Of a stretch of 64,000 bases of DNA, positions 1-8,315 are shown in pieces; positions within the stretch are counted from its first letter, which is position 1, and every line of letters begins with the position of its first letter. The position numbers and the translations under genes are program-made. The DNA lies in NCBI GenBank assembly GCA_943788135.1, contig CALSPC010000007.1:248001-312000 (forward strand). Reading direction: 5' to 3'. The notes under the pieces are model-generated. The model was not told the DNA's origin. It saw nothing but the letters and a program-made list of their open reading frames with translations, and made no database searches. Source of the stretch: an uncultured Paracoccaceae bacterium. Its GTDB lineage: Bacteria > Bacteroidota > Bacteroidia > Flavobacteriales > Flavobacteriaceae.

Positions 1-86
1 TTATGCTAAACTACAATCTTTTACTAAGAAACACACTACATAGTCAAGTTAATTTAAATATAATACTAATTAAATAATAATAACGC

Positions 87-234
87 TTATAATTTATAGC
101 CATTACATGCTTCAAATGACTTCACAATTTTACCTTCATCAACGAATTTAATTACATTTGAATATTCATTTTTAGCAGTTTTTAATACGTAATATCTTTT
201 TTTTGTTCGATGAGGTTATAGTATCAATAAACTG
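87..234 (-). pseudogene. Degenerate 3' gene fragment
   Basis: On the minus strand this stretch reads QFIDTITSSNKKK, then after a one-base shift in an A8 run RYYVLKTAKNEYSNVIKF and VDEGKIVKSFEACNGYKL, ending in TAA at 89-87. Its start resembles the region QFIDNVESWNTKNRYHSLKT of the damaged NTF2-like gene just upstream, and DEGKI is the sort of tail seen at the end of NTF2-like proteins. There is no start codon, and an in-frame stop lies just upstream. I read it as the decayed 3' end of a related secreted-protein gene; the exact parent family is not certain. Confidence 0.4.
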
Positions 235-266
235 TAAAAAAGGCAAAAATCATTTAAAAAATTACA

Positions 267-1437
267 TTACCTTAAACTAATACTTTCAATTTCTAAATAG
301 AAATCTTCATTGGTTTTGTTACCTATTAAAAAGGCGATTTGCTCAAGTGCATCCGCATCAAAGTTAGGCAGCGTTAACGCACGACCTCTGTAAGTTGGTC
401 GAAATAGTTTTAAAGGGATAACAATCTCCTCCAGGATTCCAATTGTGGTAAAACGATACACATAGGAATGGCGATCATTAGAATTAGATTTTAGCCTAAA
501 TTGATAAGCTTTACCATCACCCTTCAATTTTAAAACAACAGATTCAAATCCCGCAGTTTGAATCGCCTCAAAATTGTAACGTAAAGACGAAAATCCGCCA
601 TTATTTTCTGTTGTCACAGCAGATATACGCCACCAAGATTGAACCAGTCCTTTTTGAGAATCAAATTCGTAATATTTTATACCCCTATTATCTACACTTT
701 CAATAGAATAATTATTTAAGAACTCTGTCTGCATATTTTTAAACTCATCAATAGATAAATCGTCAGCATCCCAGTCACTGAACAACCCATCAAATTTTGC
801 GTTTTCATCGAAAGCTTCAAAAAAGTGGTCCATGTTTCCATATTGTAAGGCATGCATCGCTTTTCTTACCGTATTAATATTAGGGTGATTCGAATAAATT
901 TTACCATCACTTAAATTACTTCTACTTCTCCAACTTTCGACAAAAGGCATTTGGTTCATATAGGTACGTGAAAATGATATTTTGTTATCAGAATTAACTG
1001 CGTATTGCGTGTGTCTGCGTTGTGAAAACTTCACACCAGTCATCCCTCCTACGCCAGAAATTGCCTCCCAACAGTACACCAAGGTTACATCTTTGAAGTT
1101 TTCGTCATTGTATTTAATGGCATCAGGGTATGCATTATTGGCCGTTTTAAGTGAATGATATCTGTTTTTTGTGTTCCATGATTCAACATTATCTATAAAC
1201 TGTTTTTTTGTTGTTGGCTCTCTGTCTTTGTTCATCTCATCACCCCATACCCCTTTAAAATCATCGGATAATAAATTATCTAAAGCCTTCTAAATTGTTT
1301 GTATTTACAGCATCATACATTTGATAGATAATATCGATTGCTGGATGATCAATATATACGGTTCCATTTTTTTTCTTTTGTCCAAATACAGATATTGAAC
1401 TAACGACTAAAAGTAATGCAATTAATTTTGTTTTCAT
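267..1437 (-). pseudogene. Frameshifted secreted NTF2-like protein fused to a duplicated CIA30 tail
   Basis: The gene starts at 1437 with a signal peptide (MKTKLIALLLVVSSISVFGQ) and reads 53 residues to a TAA at 1278-1276. One base too many around 1285-1290 (reading GAAGGCTTT) causes this; removing it restores NNLEALDNLLSDDFKG and joins the leader to the 322-residue frame running from 1235 to 267. The body resembles the flavobacterial family with two NTF2-like (SnoaL) domains, with the second starting near KIYSNHPNINTVRKAMHAL and ending at VQSWWRIS. The normal last 30 or so residues are missing. From 621 down, the frame continues into a perfect copy of the CIA30-like gene's 3' half. Function of the family is unknown. 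With a frameshift and a foreign tail this is most likely non-functional, though the frameshift alone could be a sequence error. Confidence 0.75.
277..621. repeat. Direct repeat copy 1 (345 bp)
   Basis: These 345 bases are identical, base for base as far as I can read, to 1575-1919 in the same orientation, 1298 bp away. The copy supplies the entire 3' end of the NTF2-like pseudogene, so that gene now ends in a CIA30-family domain. Both edges are sharp: outside 277 and 621 the two loci are unrelated. No insertion-sequence ends or target-site duplications are visible at the edges. Confidence 0.9.
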
Positions 1438-1564
1438 TTTTGGTAAATTTTATATTAGTTTTAATTTGAAAGTAAATATATAAAATAAAAATATAAACAA
1501 AGAAGTTTGAATCAAAAACAGATTAAAAATTCGAAGTAAAAAGGGTAATCAAGTGTAAGAGAAA

Positions 1565-2098
1565 CTATTTAAGGCTAATACTTTCAATTTCTAAATAGAA
1601 ATCTTCATTGGTTTTGTTACCTATTAAAAAGGCGATTTGCTCAAGTGCATCCGCATCAAAGTTAGGCAGCGTTAACGCACGACCTCTGTAAGTTGGTCGA
1701 AATAGTTTTAAAGGGATAACAATCTCCTCCAGGATTCCAATTGTGGTAAAACGATACACATAGGAATGGCGATCATTAGAATTAGATTTTAGCCTAAATT
1801 GATAAGCTTTACCATCACCCTTCAATTTTAAAACAACAGATTCAAATCCCGCAGTTTGAATCGCCTCAAAATTGTAACGTAAAGACGAAAATCCGCCATT
1901 ATTTTCTGTTGTCACAGCACCCTTAAAAACGCCACGACCCTCTGAATTTAATACAAATAATCCTTGAGATTTTCCTCCCATGATACGATCATCTACAATT
2001 TGCCAACCATCAGTTGAAATTCCGGATTCAAATTTAAAAATAACAGATGGAGATTGAAACATAGTCATCGCTGTAAATAAAATTAATGCATTAAACAT
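1565..2098 (-). CDS. CIA30 family protein
   Basis: The 177-residue protein has a short hydrophobic start and then the beta-rich fold of the complex I intermediate-associated protein 30 family. Recognisable blocks are WQIVDDRIMGGKSQG near residue 32, NNGGFSSLRYNF near 65, GDGKAYQFRLKS near 93, and PLKLFRPTYRGR near 128. Length is normal for bacterial members, whose role is not established; in eukaryotes the family helps assemble respiratory complex I. The gene ends 466 bp before the window's damaged NTF2-like pseudogene begins (both minus strand). Its last 115 codons are the source, or the twin, of the copy at 277-621. It follows the helicase gene at 2111 with a 12-bp gap, so both may be read from the promoter at 3675. 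Confidence 0.85.
   Translation of the reverse strand: MFNALILFTAMTMFQSPSVIFKFESGISTDGWQIVDDRIMGGKSQGLFVLNSEGRGVFKGAVTTENNGGFSSLRYNFEAIQTAGFESVVLKLKGDGKAYQFRLKSNSNDRHSYVYRFTTIGILEEIVIPLKLFRPTYRGRALTLPNFDADALEQIAFLIGNKTNEDFYLEIESISLK
1575..1919. repeat. Direct repeat copy 2 (345 bp), parental copy
   Basis: This is the 3' two thirds of the intact CIA30-like gene and matches 277-621 exactly. Because the reading frame here is a full-length family member, this is the likely donor. The absence of any mismatch over 345 bases means that the duplication is recent or that gene conversion keeps the copies equal. Confidence 0.9.
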
Positions 2099-2110
2099 CC
2101 CTATGAAAAT

Positions 2111-3652
2111 TTAAACTTTTGGAAGTTCAGCCATAATTTCATCAAAATTTTCTCTCAAATAGGCTCTTAATTTCTTTTTATAATCCTCTTTAAGCCAAGT
2201 TAAAAAGTTATGCGTGCTCTTACTTATACATTTTGAATAGCGATGTATTCTAAAATCGATATCATCTGTGAGTAATTTCACTAGGTCTAAAGCATCATAT
2301 ACATCCTCACTATTTTCTATACAAATTTGTGCATGCTGCTCTATAGAACGTTTCAAGACGACTTTTGAAGACTCTCCATTTCGAATGGATTGGATATACG
2401 TTTTATTCACATCAAAATAGACCTCTTTTGAGTTCGAAAAAGATGCTCTAATATCCTCAGGCATTTCGTATATGAAATTACTTTCAAGCTCTTCGTCACT
2501 TAAAACGCCATCTAAATAATAATTTGGATACTTAAATATGCGTTGCCAATCTAGATTTGTACTTCCCCAAGGCCCAAAACGGTGAAAATTATTGCCAAGG
2601 TCAATGACATCAAAAGAATTTTTGTTCTTTAGAATACGGGACCCCCTCCCTATCATCTGATAGTATAATGTTAGTGATTTAGTCGCACGATTTAAAATAA
2701 TCGATTCAACTGTTGGTTCATCAAACCCAGTAGTTAATATGCTCACCGAGGTTAGAATAGCATTTGGCGTATTTTTAAACCATTTTAAAATTTGAGTACG
2801 TTCTTTTTTCGAGGCCGTATTATCTAAATGTGCAATAGGATAACCTGCATTGCTAAACAGATCGTAAACAAATAATGAGGTATTGATACCATTATTAAAA
2901 ATAAGTGTTTTTTTACCTTCACAACGTTCGATATAAGCTTCCATTAGCTTGGATAACATCTCGTTATTAGTGTATAAATCTTCTGACGATTTTACAGTAT
3001 AATCTCCATTAGCGCCGACAACTAAAGAGGTCAAACCAACATTGTAAGAATACATATTTGCTTGTGCAAGAAATTCATTTTCAATGAGTGACTCTATGCT
3101 CTCACCAACAATTAATTCATTGTAATTATCCGCCATTGGGAGTTCGATATTTGAACTCAATGGGGTTGCAGTAACGCCTAGTATAAAAGACTTCTCAAAG
3201 AACTTGAAAAGCTTTGTAAATGAATTGTAATGCGCTTCATCAATGATAACTAATCCAATATCAGAAATATCTAATTTATCATCTTTTAGTCGATTATTAA
3301 GCGTCTCAACCATAGCCACAAAACAATCAAATTTTGATTGATCTTCTAAATTCGCTTTACTGTCAATGACTTTGTTTTGAACTCCAAACTCTGTCAAAAC
3401 AGACGAGGTTTGTTTACAGAGTTCAATTCTGTGCGTCATTACTAATACCTTTTTCTTTTGCGTTTTTAAGTATTGGCTAACAATTTCAGAAAAAATTACA
3501 GTTTTACCTCCACCTGTAGGTAATTGGTATAAGAGGTGGTAATCGTCAACAGCAGTTTCAAAACATTGAAATATTTTTTGAATTGCTCCTTTTTGATAGC
3601 TGTAAAGTTCTTTTCCTGTTTTACGTTCTAATTGATCTGGTATAGAAAGCAT
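2111..3652 (-). CDS. DEAD/DEAH-box helicase (SF2)
   Basis: This 513-residue protein is a superfamily 2 helicase acting on DNA or RNA. Visible motifs are Walker A LPTGGGKT at about residues 44-51, DEAH at about 138, VTATP at about 160, a second RecA-like domain with TTGFDEPTVES, and motif VI QMIGRGSR. The C-terminal 150 residues match no domain I recognise. Layout resembles the RadD/SSL2-like helicases of about 500-580 residues. The start at 3652 follows a good promoter. The CIA30-like gene lies 12 bp downstream on the same strand. The specific substrate cannot be told from sequence. Confidence 0.85.
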   Translation of the reverse strand: MLSIPDQLERKTGKELYSYQKGAIQKIFQCFETAVDDYHLLYQLPTGGGKTVIFSEIVSQYLKTQKKKVLVMTHRIELCKQTSSVLTEFGVQNKVIDSKANLEDQSKFDCFVAMVETLNNRLKDDKLDISDIGLVIIDEAHYNSFTKLFKFFEKSFILGVTATPLSSNIELPMADNYNELIVGESIESLIENEFLAQANMYSYNVGLTSLVVGANGDYTVKSSEDLYTNNEMLSKLMEAYIERCEGKKTLIFNNGINTSLFVYDLFSNAGYPIAHLDNTASKKERTQILKWFKNTPNAILTSVSILTTGFDEPTVESIILNRATKSLTLYYQMIGRGSRILKNKNSFDVIDLGNNFHRFGPWGSTNLDWQRIFKYPNYYLDGVLSDEELESNFIYEMPEDIRASFSNSKEVYFDVNKTYIQSIRNGESSKVVLKRSIEQHAQICIENSEDVYDALDLVKLLTDDIDFRIHRYSKCISKSTHNFLTWLKEDYKKKLRAYLRENFDEIMAELPKV

Positions 3653-3674
3653 AGTTGTTTTTGATGTATTTTTG

Positions 3675-3703
3675 CAAAAGTACGTTCTTTATTGTGTTTA
3701 CAA
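3675..3703 (-). promoter_or_regulatory. Promoter for the helicase gene
   Basis: Reading the minus strand, TTG (3703-3701), an 18-base spacer, then TACTTTTG (3682-3675) fits the Bacteroidota promoter form TTG-N(17-23)-TAnnTTTG. Transcription would begin about 10-15 bases before the ATG at 3652. Confidence 0.6.
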
Positions 3704-3832
3704 AGAATTATTTTAGAATATTTTTTGATAGTATTAAAAAGTTCTTAAAAAATAAATGGAAGGCTCAAACTAATCTAATTTTTTTAATTAAAAAATATTC
3801 ATTACTTTGTACTTAATATTATCCCGAATATT

Positions 3833-4264
3833 ATGATTAAAAAATCAATTCATCCTTCGAATAAATTTTGGATTATAGGTGTGAGTGCTTTAATTTGGAA
3901 TCTAGTAGGTGTGTTTGTTTATTTGGGACAATCGTTCATGAATGATGAAATCCTTAAAACCCTTTCACAGTCTGAACAAAACTATTTTTTAAGTATTCCG
4001 GCATGGGTGACAGCAGCATTTGCAACTGCAGTCTTTGCAGGGTTTTCAGGAAGTATTTGTTTGCTATTAAGAAAGAAAATTGCATACCTATTGTATTTAA
4101 TTTCATTTTTTGCGTTGATCGTTCAACACCTCTATAATTTATTTATACAAGACTTTCTAAGCTTTAGTGGCAAACAGCTAATTTTACCTTTTTTCACCAC
4201 TTTAATCGGAGGATACTTAATCTGGTTCTCTAAAAACAAGGATCAAAAGGGAATATTAAGTTAG
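3833..4264 (+). CDS. Small integral membrane protein
   Basis: This 143-residue protein has four hydrophobic segments, at about residues 13-33, 56-78, 84-103 and 116-131. It therefore sits in the inner membrane with short loops. It carries no catalytic motif I recognise. Similar small four-helix proteins are common as hypothetical proteins in flavobacteria. The 3' end overlaps the convergent methyltransferase gene by four bases. Function unknown. Confidence 0.7.
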   Translation: MIKKSIHPSNKFWIIGVSALIWNLVGVFVYLGQSFMNDEILKTLSQSEQNYFLSIPAWVTAAFATAVFAGFSGSICLLLRKKIAYLLYLISFFALIVQHLYNLFIQDFLSFSGKQLILPFFTTLIGGYLIWFSKNKDQKGILS

Positions 4265-5436
4265 TTGTTGTTTTTCATGCCTAACTTATGGGTTTTCTTT
4301 GAGCCGGCATACATTTCATATTTTTGAAAACGCGCTTCTAATTTCGCATTGAACAATTTTATTTTTCGAGAAGGTCTTAAACCAATATGCTTTAAAGCTT
4401 CTAAGTTTGAAGAAATCATCCATGCATTAGTACCTGGATATTTATGTTTTAAAGTTGATCCTATGGCACTATAAAAAGTTTCCATTTCAATATCTAATCG
4501 TTCTCCGTAAGGAGGGTTGAAAACCATGTGAAGGTGTGCTTCGCCTCCTTTTTGAGTTTTGAAAAAATCTTCGTGTTTTATGTATATAAAATCATCTAAT
4601 TTCGAGTTCTCAACATTTTGAATGGCTTTTTCAACCGCACTTGGCGATTTGTCAAACCCCATGATTTTATGATGAAAATCTCGAGTTTTAGACAGTAAAG
4701 AGTCTTCTATTTTCTCAAACAAATCTACGTCCCAATCTTCCCAGCGTTCAAAGCCAAACTCGTTGCGCATCAAATTTGGTGGAATGTTACAGGCAATCAT
4801 GGCAGCTTCAATGAGGAGTGTTCCAGAACCACACATGGGATCCATAAAATCACTCTGACCATCCCAACCAGAAAGCAGCACTAATCCAGCAGCTAAAACC
4901 TCGTTTATCGGTGCAATGTTTGTCGCAACTTTATAACCACGTTTGTGTAAGGATTCTCCAGAACTATCCAATGAAACTGTACAAAAATGACGATCAATAT
5001 GTATATCAATTTTTAAATCTGGAAATCTCAAATCTACATTTGGACGTTCGCCAGTTTTTTCTCTGAAACGATCAACAATCGCATCTTTGGTTTTAAGGGA
5101 CAAATATTGTGAATGTGTAAACGTATCACCATTTAGGGTCGAACCAACTGCTAAGCTACCATTTGATTTCAAATAATTTTCCCAAGGAATTGCATTAATT
5201 TTTTTATAAAGATCGGTTTCATTTATAACTTTAAAACTGGCTATAGGTTTAAGGATTTTTATGGCCGTCCGCAATCCCAAATTAGCTTTATACATAAAGC
5301 CTTTGTCCCCAACAAAACTCACGTGACGTACCCCTATTTTTACCGCTTGCGCCCCAAGTTGAGTCAATTCCTTAGCTAAAAGTTCTTCAAAACCAAATAA
5401 GGTTTTAGCAACCATCTTAAAATTATTCTCCATCAA
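4261..5436 (-). CDS. THUMP-domain class I SAM-dependent RNA methyltransferase (RlmL-like)
   Basis: The 391-residue protein starts with a THUMP RNA-binding domain (residues about 50-160) and continues with a Rossmann methyltransferase domain. DPMCGSGT at about residue 195 is the SAM-binding loop and NPPYGERL at about 305 is the catalytic N6/N2-methyltransferase motif. This matches the RlmL N-terminal module that methylates G2445 in 23S rRNA; the second RlmK module of the E. coli fusion is absent. The start may be 5436 or the adjacent ATG at 5433. The promoter is shared in the palindrome at 5449-5475 with the divergent methyltransferase gene. Confidence 0.88.
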   Translation of the reverse strand: MMENNFKMVAKTLFGFEELLAKELTQLGAQAVKIGVRHVSFVGDKGFMYKANLGLRTAIKILKPIASFKVINETDLYKKINAIPWENYLKSNGSLAVGSTLNGDTFTHSQYLSLKTKDAIVDRFREKTGERPNVDLRFPDLKIDIHIDRHFCTVSLDSSGESLHKRGYKVATNIAPINEVLAAGLVLLSGWDGQSDFMDPMCGSGTLLIEAAMIACNIPPNLMRNEFGFERWEDWDVDLFEKIEDSLLSKTRDFHHKIMGFDKSPSAVEKAIQNVENSKLDDFIYIKHEDFFKTQKGGEAHLHMVFNPPYGERLDIEMETFYSAIGSTLKHKYPGTNAWMISSNLEALKHIGLRPSRKIKLFNAKLEARFQKYEMYAGSKKTHKLGMKNNN

Positions 5437-5448
5437 AATTATTTAGTA

Positions 5449-5475
5449 CGCACAAAAATACAGTATTTTTGTGCG
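5449..5475. promoter_or_regulatory. 27-bp palindrome with two divergent -7 elements
   Basis: Two 13-base arms (5449-5461 and 5463-5475) are perfect inverted complements around A5462. Each arm contains TATTTTTG, a TAnnTTTG -7 element: 5464-5471 reading right and 5460-5453 reading left. Start codons follow at 5492 and 5436, almost symmetrically. No TTG -33 element is present for either direction. The symmetry could also serve as a dimeric repressor site. Confidence 0.5.
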
Positions 5476-5491
5476 AGTTAGAAGTAAATAA

Positions 5492-6232
5492 ATGACAAAA
5501 GAACATTCAAAGTGGTTTCAGTCGTGGTTTGACACTGCGTACTACCACCTCTTATATAAAAATAGAGATTACAAAGAAGCTGAAGTTTTTATTAAAAACT
5601 TAGCCTCTTATTTAAACCTCGATAAAGACGATAAGATTTTAGATTTAGCTTGTGGAAAAGGAAGACATTCGATATACTTAAACTCGTTAGGATACAGTGT
5701 TACAGGAGTTGATTTGTCAAAAAACAGCATCAATCACGCCAAAACTTACGAATCGGAGACCTTACATTTTGATGTCCATGATATGCGTAACTTTTATTCT
5801 ACCAAATTTGAGGTCGTTTTAAATCTCTTTACTAGTTTTGGTTATTTTGAGGAAGAAACAGATAATTTCAAAGTGATTCAGACTATTAAATCTAGCCTTA
5901 AACAAAATGGAATTGGGGTTATCGATTTCATGAATAGTCCATTTGTAATTGAAAATTTGATTGCCCATAATTCTTACGAAGACGATAACATTACATTTAA
6001 CCTAAAACGTCGGCTTTCTGACGGATTTATTTATAAAGATATCGAAGTTATTGATGGGAATACAACGACGCATTACGTAGAAAAAGTACGTGCGTTTACA
6101 TTTCAAGATTTTGAAACAATGCTCGCAAATGCGGGATTACATTTGCTAGACTGTTTTGGAAATTATAACTTAGAACCTTTTAATAGTAAAACTTCAGAAC
6201 GTTTAATTTTAATTTTTATGGCTAATGATTAG
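5492..6232 (+). CDS. Class I SAM-dependent methyltransferase
   Basis: The 246-residue protein has motif I LDLACGKGRHS at about residues 50-60, then GVDLS at about 73 for the ribose-binding acidic turn, and FTSFGYF near residue 111. This is a complete small-molecule type Rossmann methyltransferase; the substrate is not determinable. A hydrophilic N-terminal segment of 40 residues precedes the core. The gene overlaps the following ZIP transporter gene by eight bases, which argues for translational coupling and a shared transcript with 6225 and 6905. Confidence 0.85.
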   Translation: MTKEHSKWFQSWFDTAYYHLLYKNRDYKEAEVFIKNLASYLNLDKDDKILDLACGKGRHSIYLNSLGYSVTGVDLSKNSINHAKTYESETLHFDVHDMRNFYSTKFEVVLNLFTSFGYFEEETDNFKVIQTIKSSLKQNGIGVIDFMNSPFVIENLIAHNSYEDDNITFNLKRRLSDGFIYKDIEVIDGNTTTHYVEKVRAFTFQDFETMLANAGLHLLDCFGNYNLEPFNSKTSERLILIFMAND

Positions 6233-6899
6233 TTTTTTAGCACCTATATTGGCTGTTGGATTTGGAGTCGCAATTGTATTTTTTTACAGTAAATCACACC
6301 CATTAAACTTAAAATTATTTTTAGCATTTAGTGGTGCTTTTTTACTCTCTACCACAATTTTTGAACTTCTTCCCGAAGTGTATTCACATCTTGACACCAA
6401 ACAAATTGGAGTGTTTATAATGAGTGGTATTTTACTGCAAATTTTATTAGAATTTTTTTCTAAAGGAGCAGAACATGGGCATGTACATTTTCAGAAATCC
6501 AATAGTAATTTTCCTTGGTTTTTATTTATTAGTTTAGGAATTCATGCCTTTTTCGAGGGGTTTCCCTTAAAAGATCATAACAATATTATTATTGGAGTGG
6601 TCATTCATAAAATTCCGATTGCTGTACTCATTACCACCTATCTCCTAAAATCAAAACTACAAACCACTAAAGTGGTACTGTTTTTAATTATTTTCACACT
6701 CATGACCCCTTTAGGAGCAATTTCTTCTGAACTTTTTAATATCTCTTCTAACGTCATACATAGCATTAATGCCATCGTAATTGGAATGTTTTTTCACATC
6801 TCTACAATTATTTTATTTGAAAGTAGTGAAGGGCATCATTTTAATTTGAATAAAATTTTAATGATTTTGAGTGCTGTTGTTTTGGCATACTTTATTTAG
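6225..6899 (+). CDS. ZIP family metal transporter
   Basis: The 224-residue membrane protein has seven to eight predicted helices. The ZIP signature residues are seen as HAFFEG (about residues 106-111) in one helix and HKIPIA (about 127-132) in the next, the histidine/glutamate metal site of the transport path. A short histidine-containing loop (HGHVHF) lies before it. The likely job is import of zinc or another divalent metal across the inner membrane. It starts inside the end of the upstream methyltransferase gene and is followed after five bases by the DUF4268 gene. Confidence 0.85.
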   Translation: MISFLAPILAVGFGVAIVFFYSKSHPLNLKLFLAFSGAFLLSTTIFELLPEVYSHLDTKQIGVFIMSGILLQILLEFFSKGAEHGHVHFQKSNSNFPWFLFISLGIHAFFEGFPLKDHNNIIIGVVIHKIPIAVLITTYLLKSKLQTTKVVLFLIIFTLMTPLGAISSELFNISSNVIHSINAIVIGMFFHISTIILFESSEGHHFNLNKILMILSAVVLAYFI

Positions 6900-6904
6900 A
6901 CCTC

Positions 6905-7333
6905 ATGTTTAGTAAAAGTCAATCTAAACAATTACGACAAGAGTTTTGGACTAGTTTTGGGAAATCATTTCCCAGAAAATGGATACGCTACAATACCAAG
7001 GTTAAAGGGTTGAGTTTTAAATTCCATTTTGATACCAAAACCGCCTATGTCGCGCTGTGTTTTGATATGGCCCCAGACAAACAAAATGCTTATTGGGACA
7101 CTATAAAGTCTCACAAATCGATTCTTGAATCTGATTATTTTCCAGAAATACAATTTGAAAAAGAGCTGCAAGTATCAGAAGACAAAATCCTTCCAGCTGT
7201 TTTTGTTTCAATACCCTCAAAGGTCTCTATTCACAATAAATCAACTTGGAAAACAACAATGGAATTTCTTAATGAATCGATGATTAAGTTTGAAGACTTT
7301 TATAATTTATATGAAAATACGGTTAAGATTTGA
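6905..7333 (+). CDS. DUF4268 domain-containing protein
   Basis: This 142-residue soluble protein matches the DUF4268 family over nearly its whole length. Typical features are the N-terminal FWTSFGKSFPRKW block, followed by VKGLSFKFHF and ending in a helix with WKTTMEFLNESM. No catalytic motif is known. It is probably the last gene of the three-gene unit starting at 5492. Its TGA lies in the loop of a 13-bp hairpin, which may mark the transcript end. Confidence 0.85.
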   Translation: MFSKSQSKQLRQEFWTSFGKSFPRKWIRYNTKVKGLSFKFHFDTKTAYVALCFDMAPDKQNAYWDTIKSHKSILESDYFPEIQFEKELQVSEDKILPAVFVSIPSKVSIHNKSTWKTTMEFLNESMIKFEDFYNLYENTVKI

Positions 7334-7347
7334 GTCTTAACCGTATT
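7316..7347 (+). terminator. Hairpin spanning the DUF4268 stop codon
   Basis: Arms 7316-7328 and 7335-7347 are perfect 13-base inverted complements with a six-base loop that contains the TGA. There is no T-tract after it, so it may be an RNA-stabilising structure rather than an intrinsic terminator. Confidence 0.4.
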
Positions 7348-7463
7348 AGTGTAGGTTTAATGTATTGAGGCAAAAAAGGCTAATCAAATTTCATAGTTTA
7401 AAACAAAATTTGTAATCTATTTCGAGTCAAAATAACCTCATATTCTTCAAAGTACAAAGGCTT

Positions 7464-7523
7464 AAGTAACAAACGGACATTCTACGTAACAAGCGGGAGT
7501 TTTACGTAATTAACGGATTTAAG
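7464..7523. repeat. Three degenerate 20-bp tandem units
   Basis: Units begin at 7464, 7484 and 7504 and share the pattern (a/c)GTAA-(c/t)-(a/t)-A-(a/g)-CGG followed by an A/T-rich half. They lie in the 221-bp gap between convergent genes. Significance unknown; three units of low complexity could be chance. Confidence 0.35.
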
Positions 7524-7554
7524 TCTTTTTGCATTCGGATTGATCTGATAAACG

Positions 7555-8217
7555 CTATGGATTCCAACGTTTAGAAAGCTCGTATAAATCATATGTATTA
7601 AAAGATTTTTGATACTCTAAACGTCCATTTTGGAATTGACGGTTCAGAATATCCTCAATCAAATAGTCTTCTTCAGAATTATGAGGATCAAATGGAAGCT
7701 TTAAAGACATCTTAAATAGTCGCGCTGTATTGTTATACCAAAAAGCGCGCCATCCACTTCTTAACCCTTTCACCAAATCAAAAGCCGTCTCTCCAGTTTG
7801 GCGGTGAATTAGTTTGATTAAAATCTGGCCCTCAGTTATTGTGAATTTTTTAAGTTTTTCTGAAAACTCATCTTCCAAATACTTTTGAACCATTCGCGTA
7901 TATTTCTTTTGTTTTCGTTTGCTCTTTATAGCTCCCATACGCTTATTTAGGCTATCCAATCGATCCGCTGCCAATTTAGCATAAGGATATACCTTCATTG
8001 TTTTACGTTGTAATATAAAATACCGACGTCGTGAATCTGAAGATGTAAATTTTAATTTGGGAAGAATATAAACTTCATTTAAATTTATAGAAGTATTCGT
8101 AATAGTATCTCCTACTATTACTATAAAATTATCAGAAATAGAATCCTTTTGCACAGGAAAGGTCTGGCTATATACTAGAACCGGTAACCAAAAAAGAAAA
8201 CAATGAATCCACTTCAT
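7555..8217 (-). CDS. DUF4294 domain-containing exported protein
   Basis: The 220-residue protein has a signal peptide (MKWIHCFLFWLPVLVYSQ) and then the DUF4294 domain, identified by the SDSRRRYFILQRKTMKVYPY block near residue 60, a basic stretch KRKQKKYTRMV, and GETAFDLVKGLRSGWRAFWY near 142. The family is almost restricted to Bacteroidota and has no known function; an envelope role is inferred from the export signal. It is divergent from the M42 peptidase gene next to it, a pairing that is common in flavobacteria. Confidence 0.85.
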   Translation of the reverse strand: MKWIHCFLFWLPVLVYSQTFPVQKDSISDNFIVIVGDTITNTSINLNEVYILPKLKFTSSDSRRRYFILQRKTMKVYPYAKLAADRLDSLNKRMGAIKSKRKQKKYTRMVQKYLEDEFSEKLKKFTITEGQILIKLIHRQTGETAFDLVKGLRSGWRAFWYNNTARLFKMSLKLPFDPHNSEEDYLIEDILNRQFQNGRLEYQKSFNTYDLYELSKRWNP

Positions 8218-8315
8218 ATATTAGTTAATTTATGTGTATTCAAACTTACAAAATATGCCTTAATCTGTGTGTGATTATCATTCTTAATTGTTACTTTTAA
8301 CCAAAATTAATTAAA

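Noticed and set aside
1-60. Short C-terminal reading frame on the minus strand ending at 1-3
   Set aside because: An in-frame stop lies about 45 bases upstream and no family features are seen.
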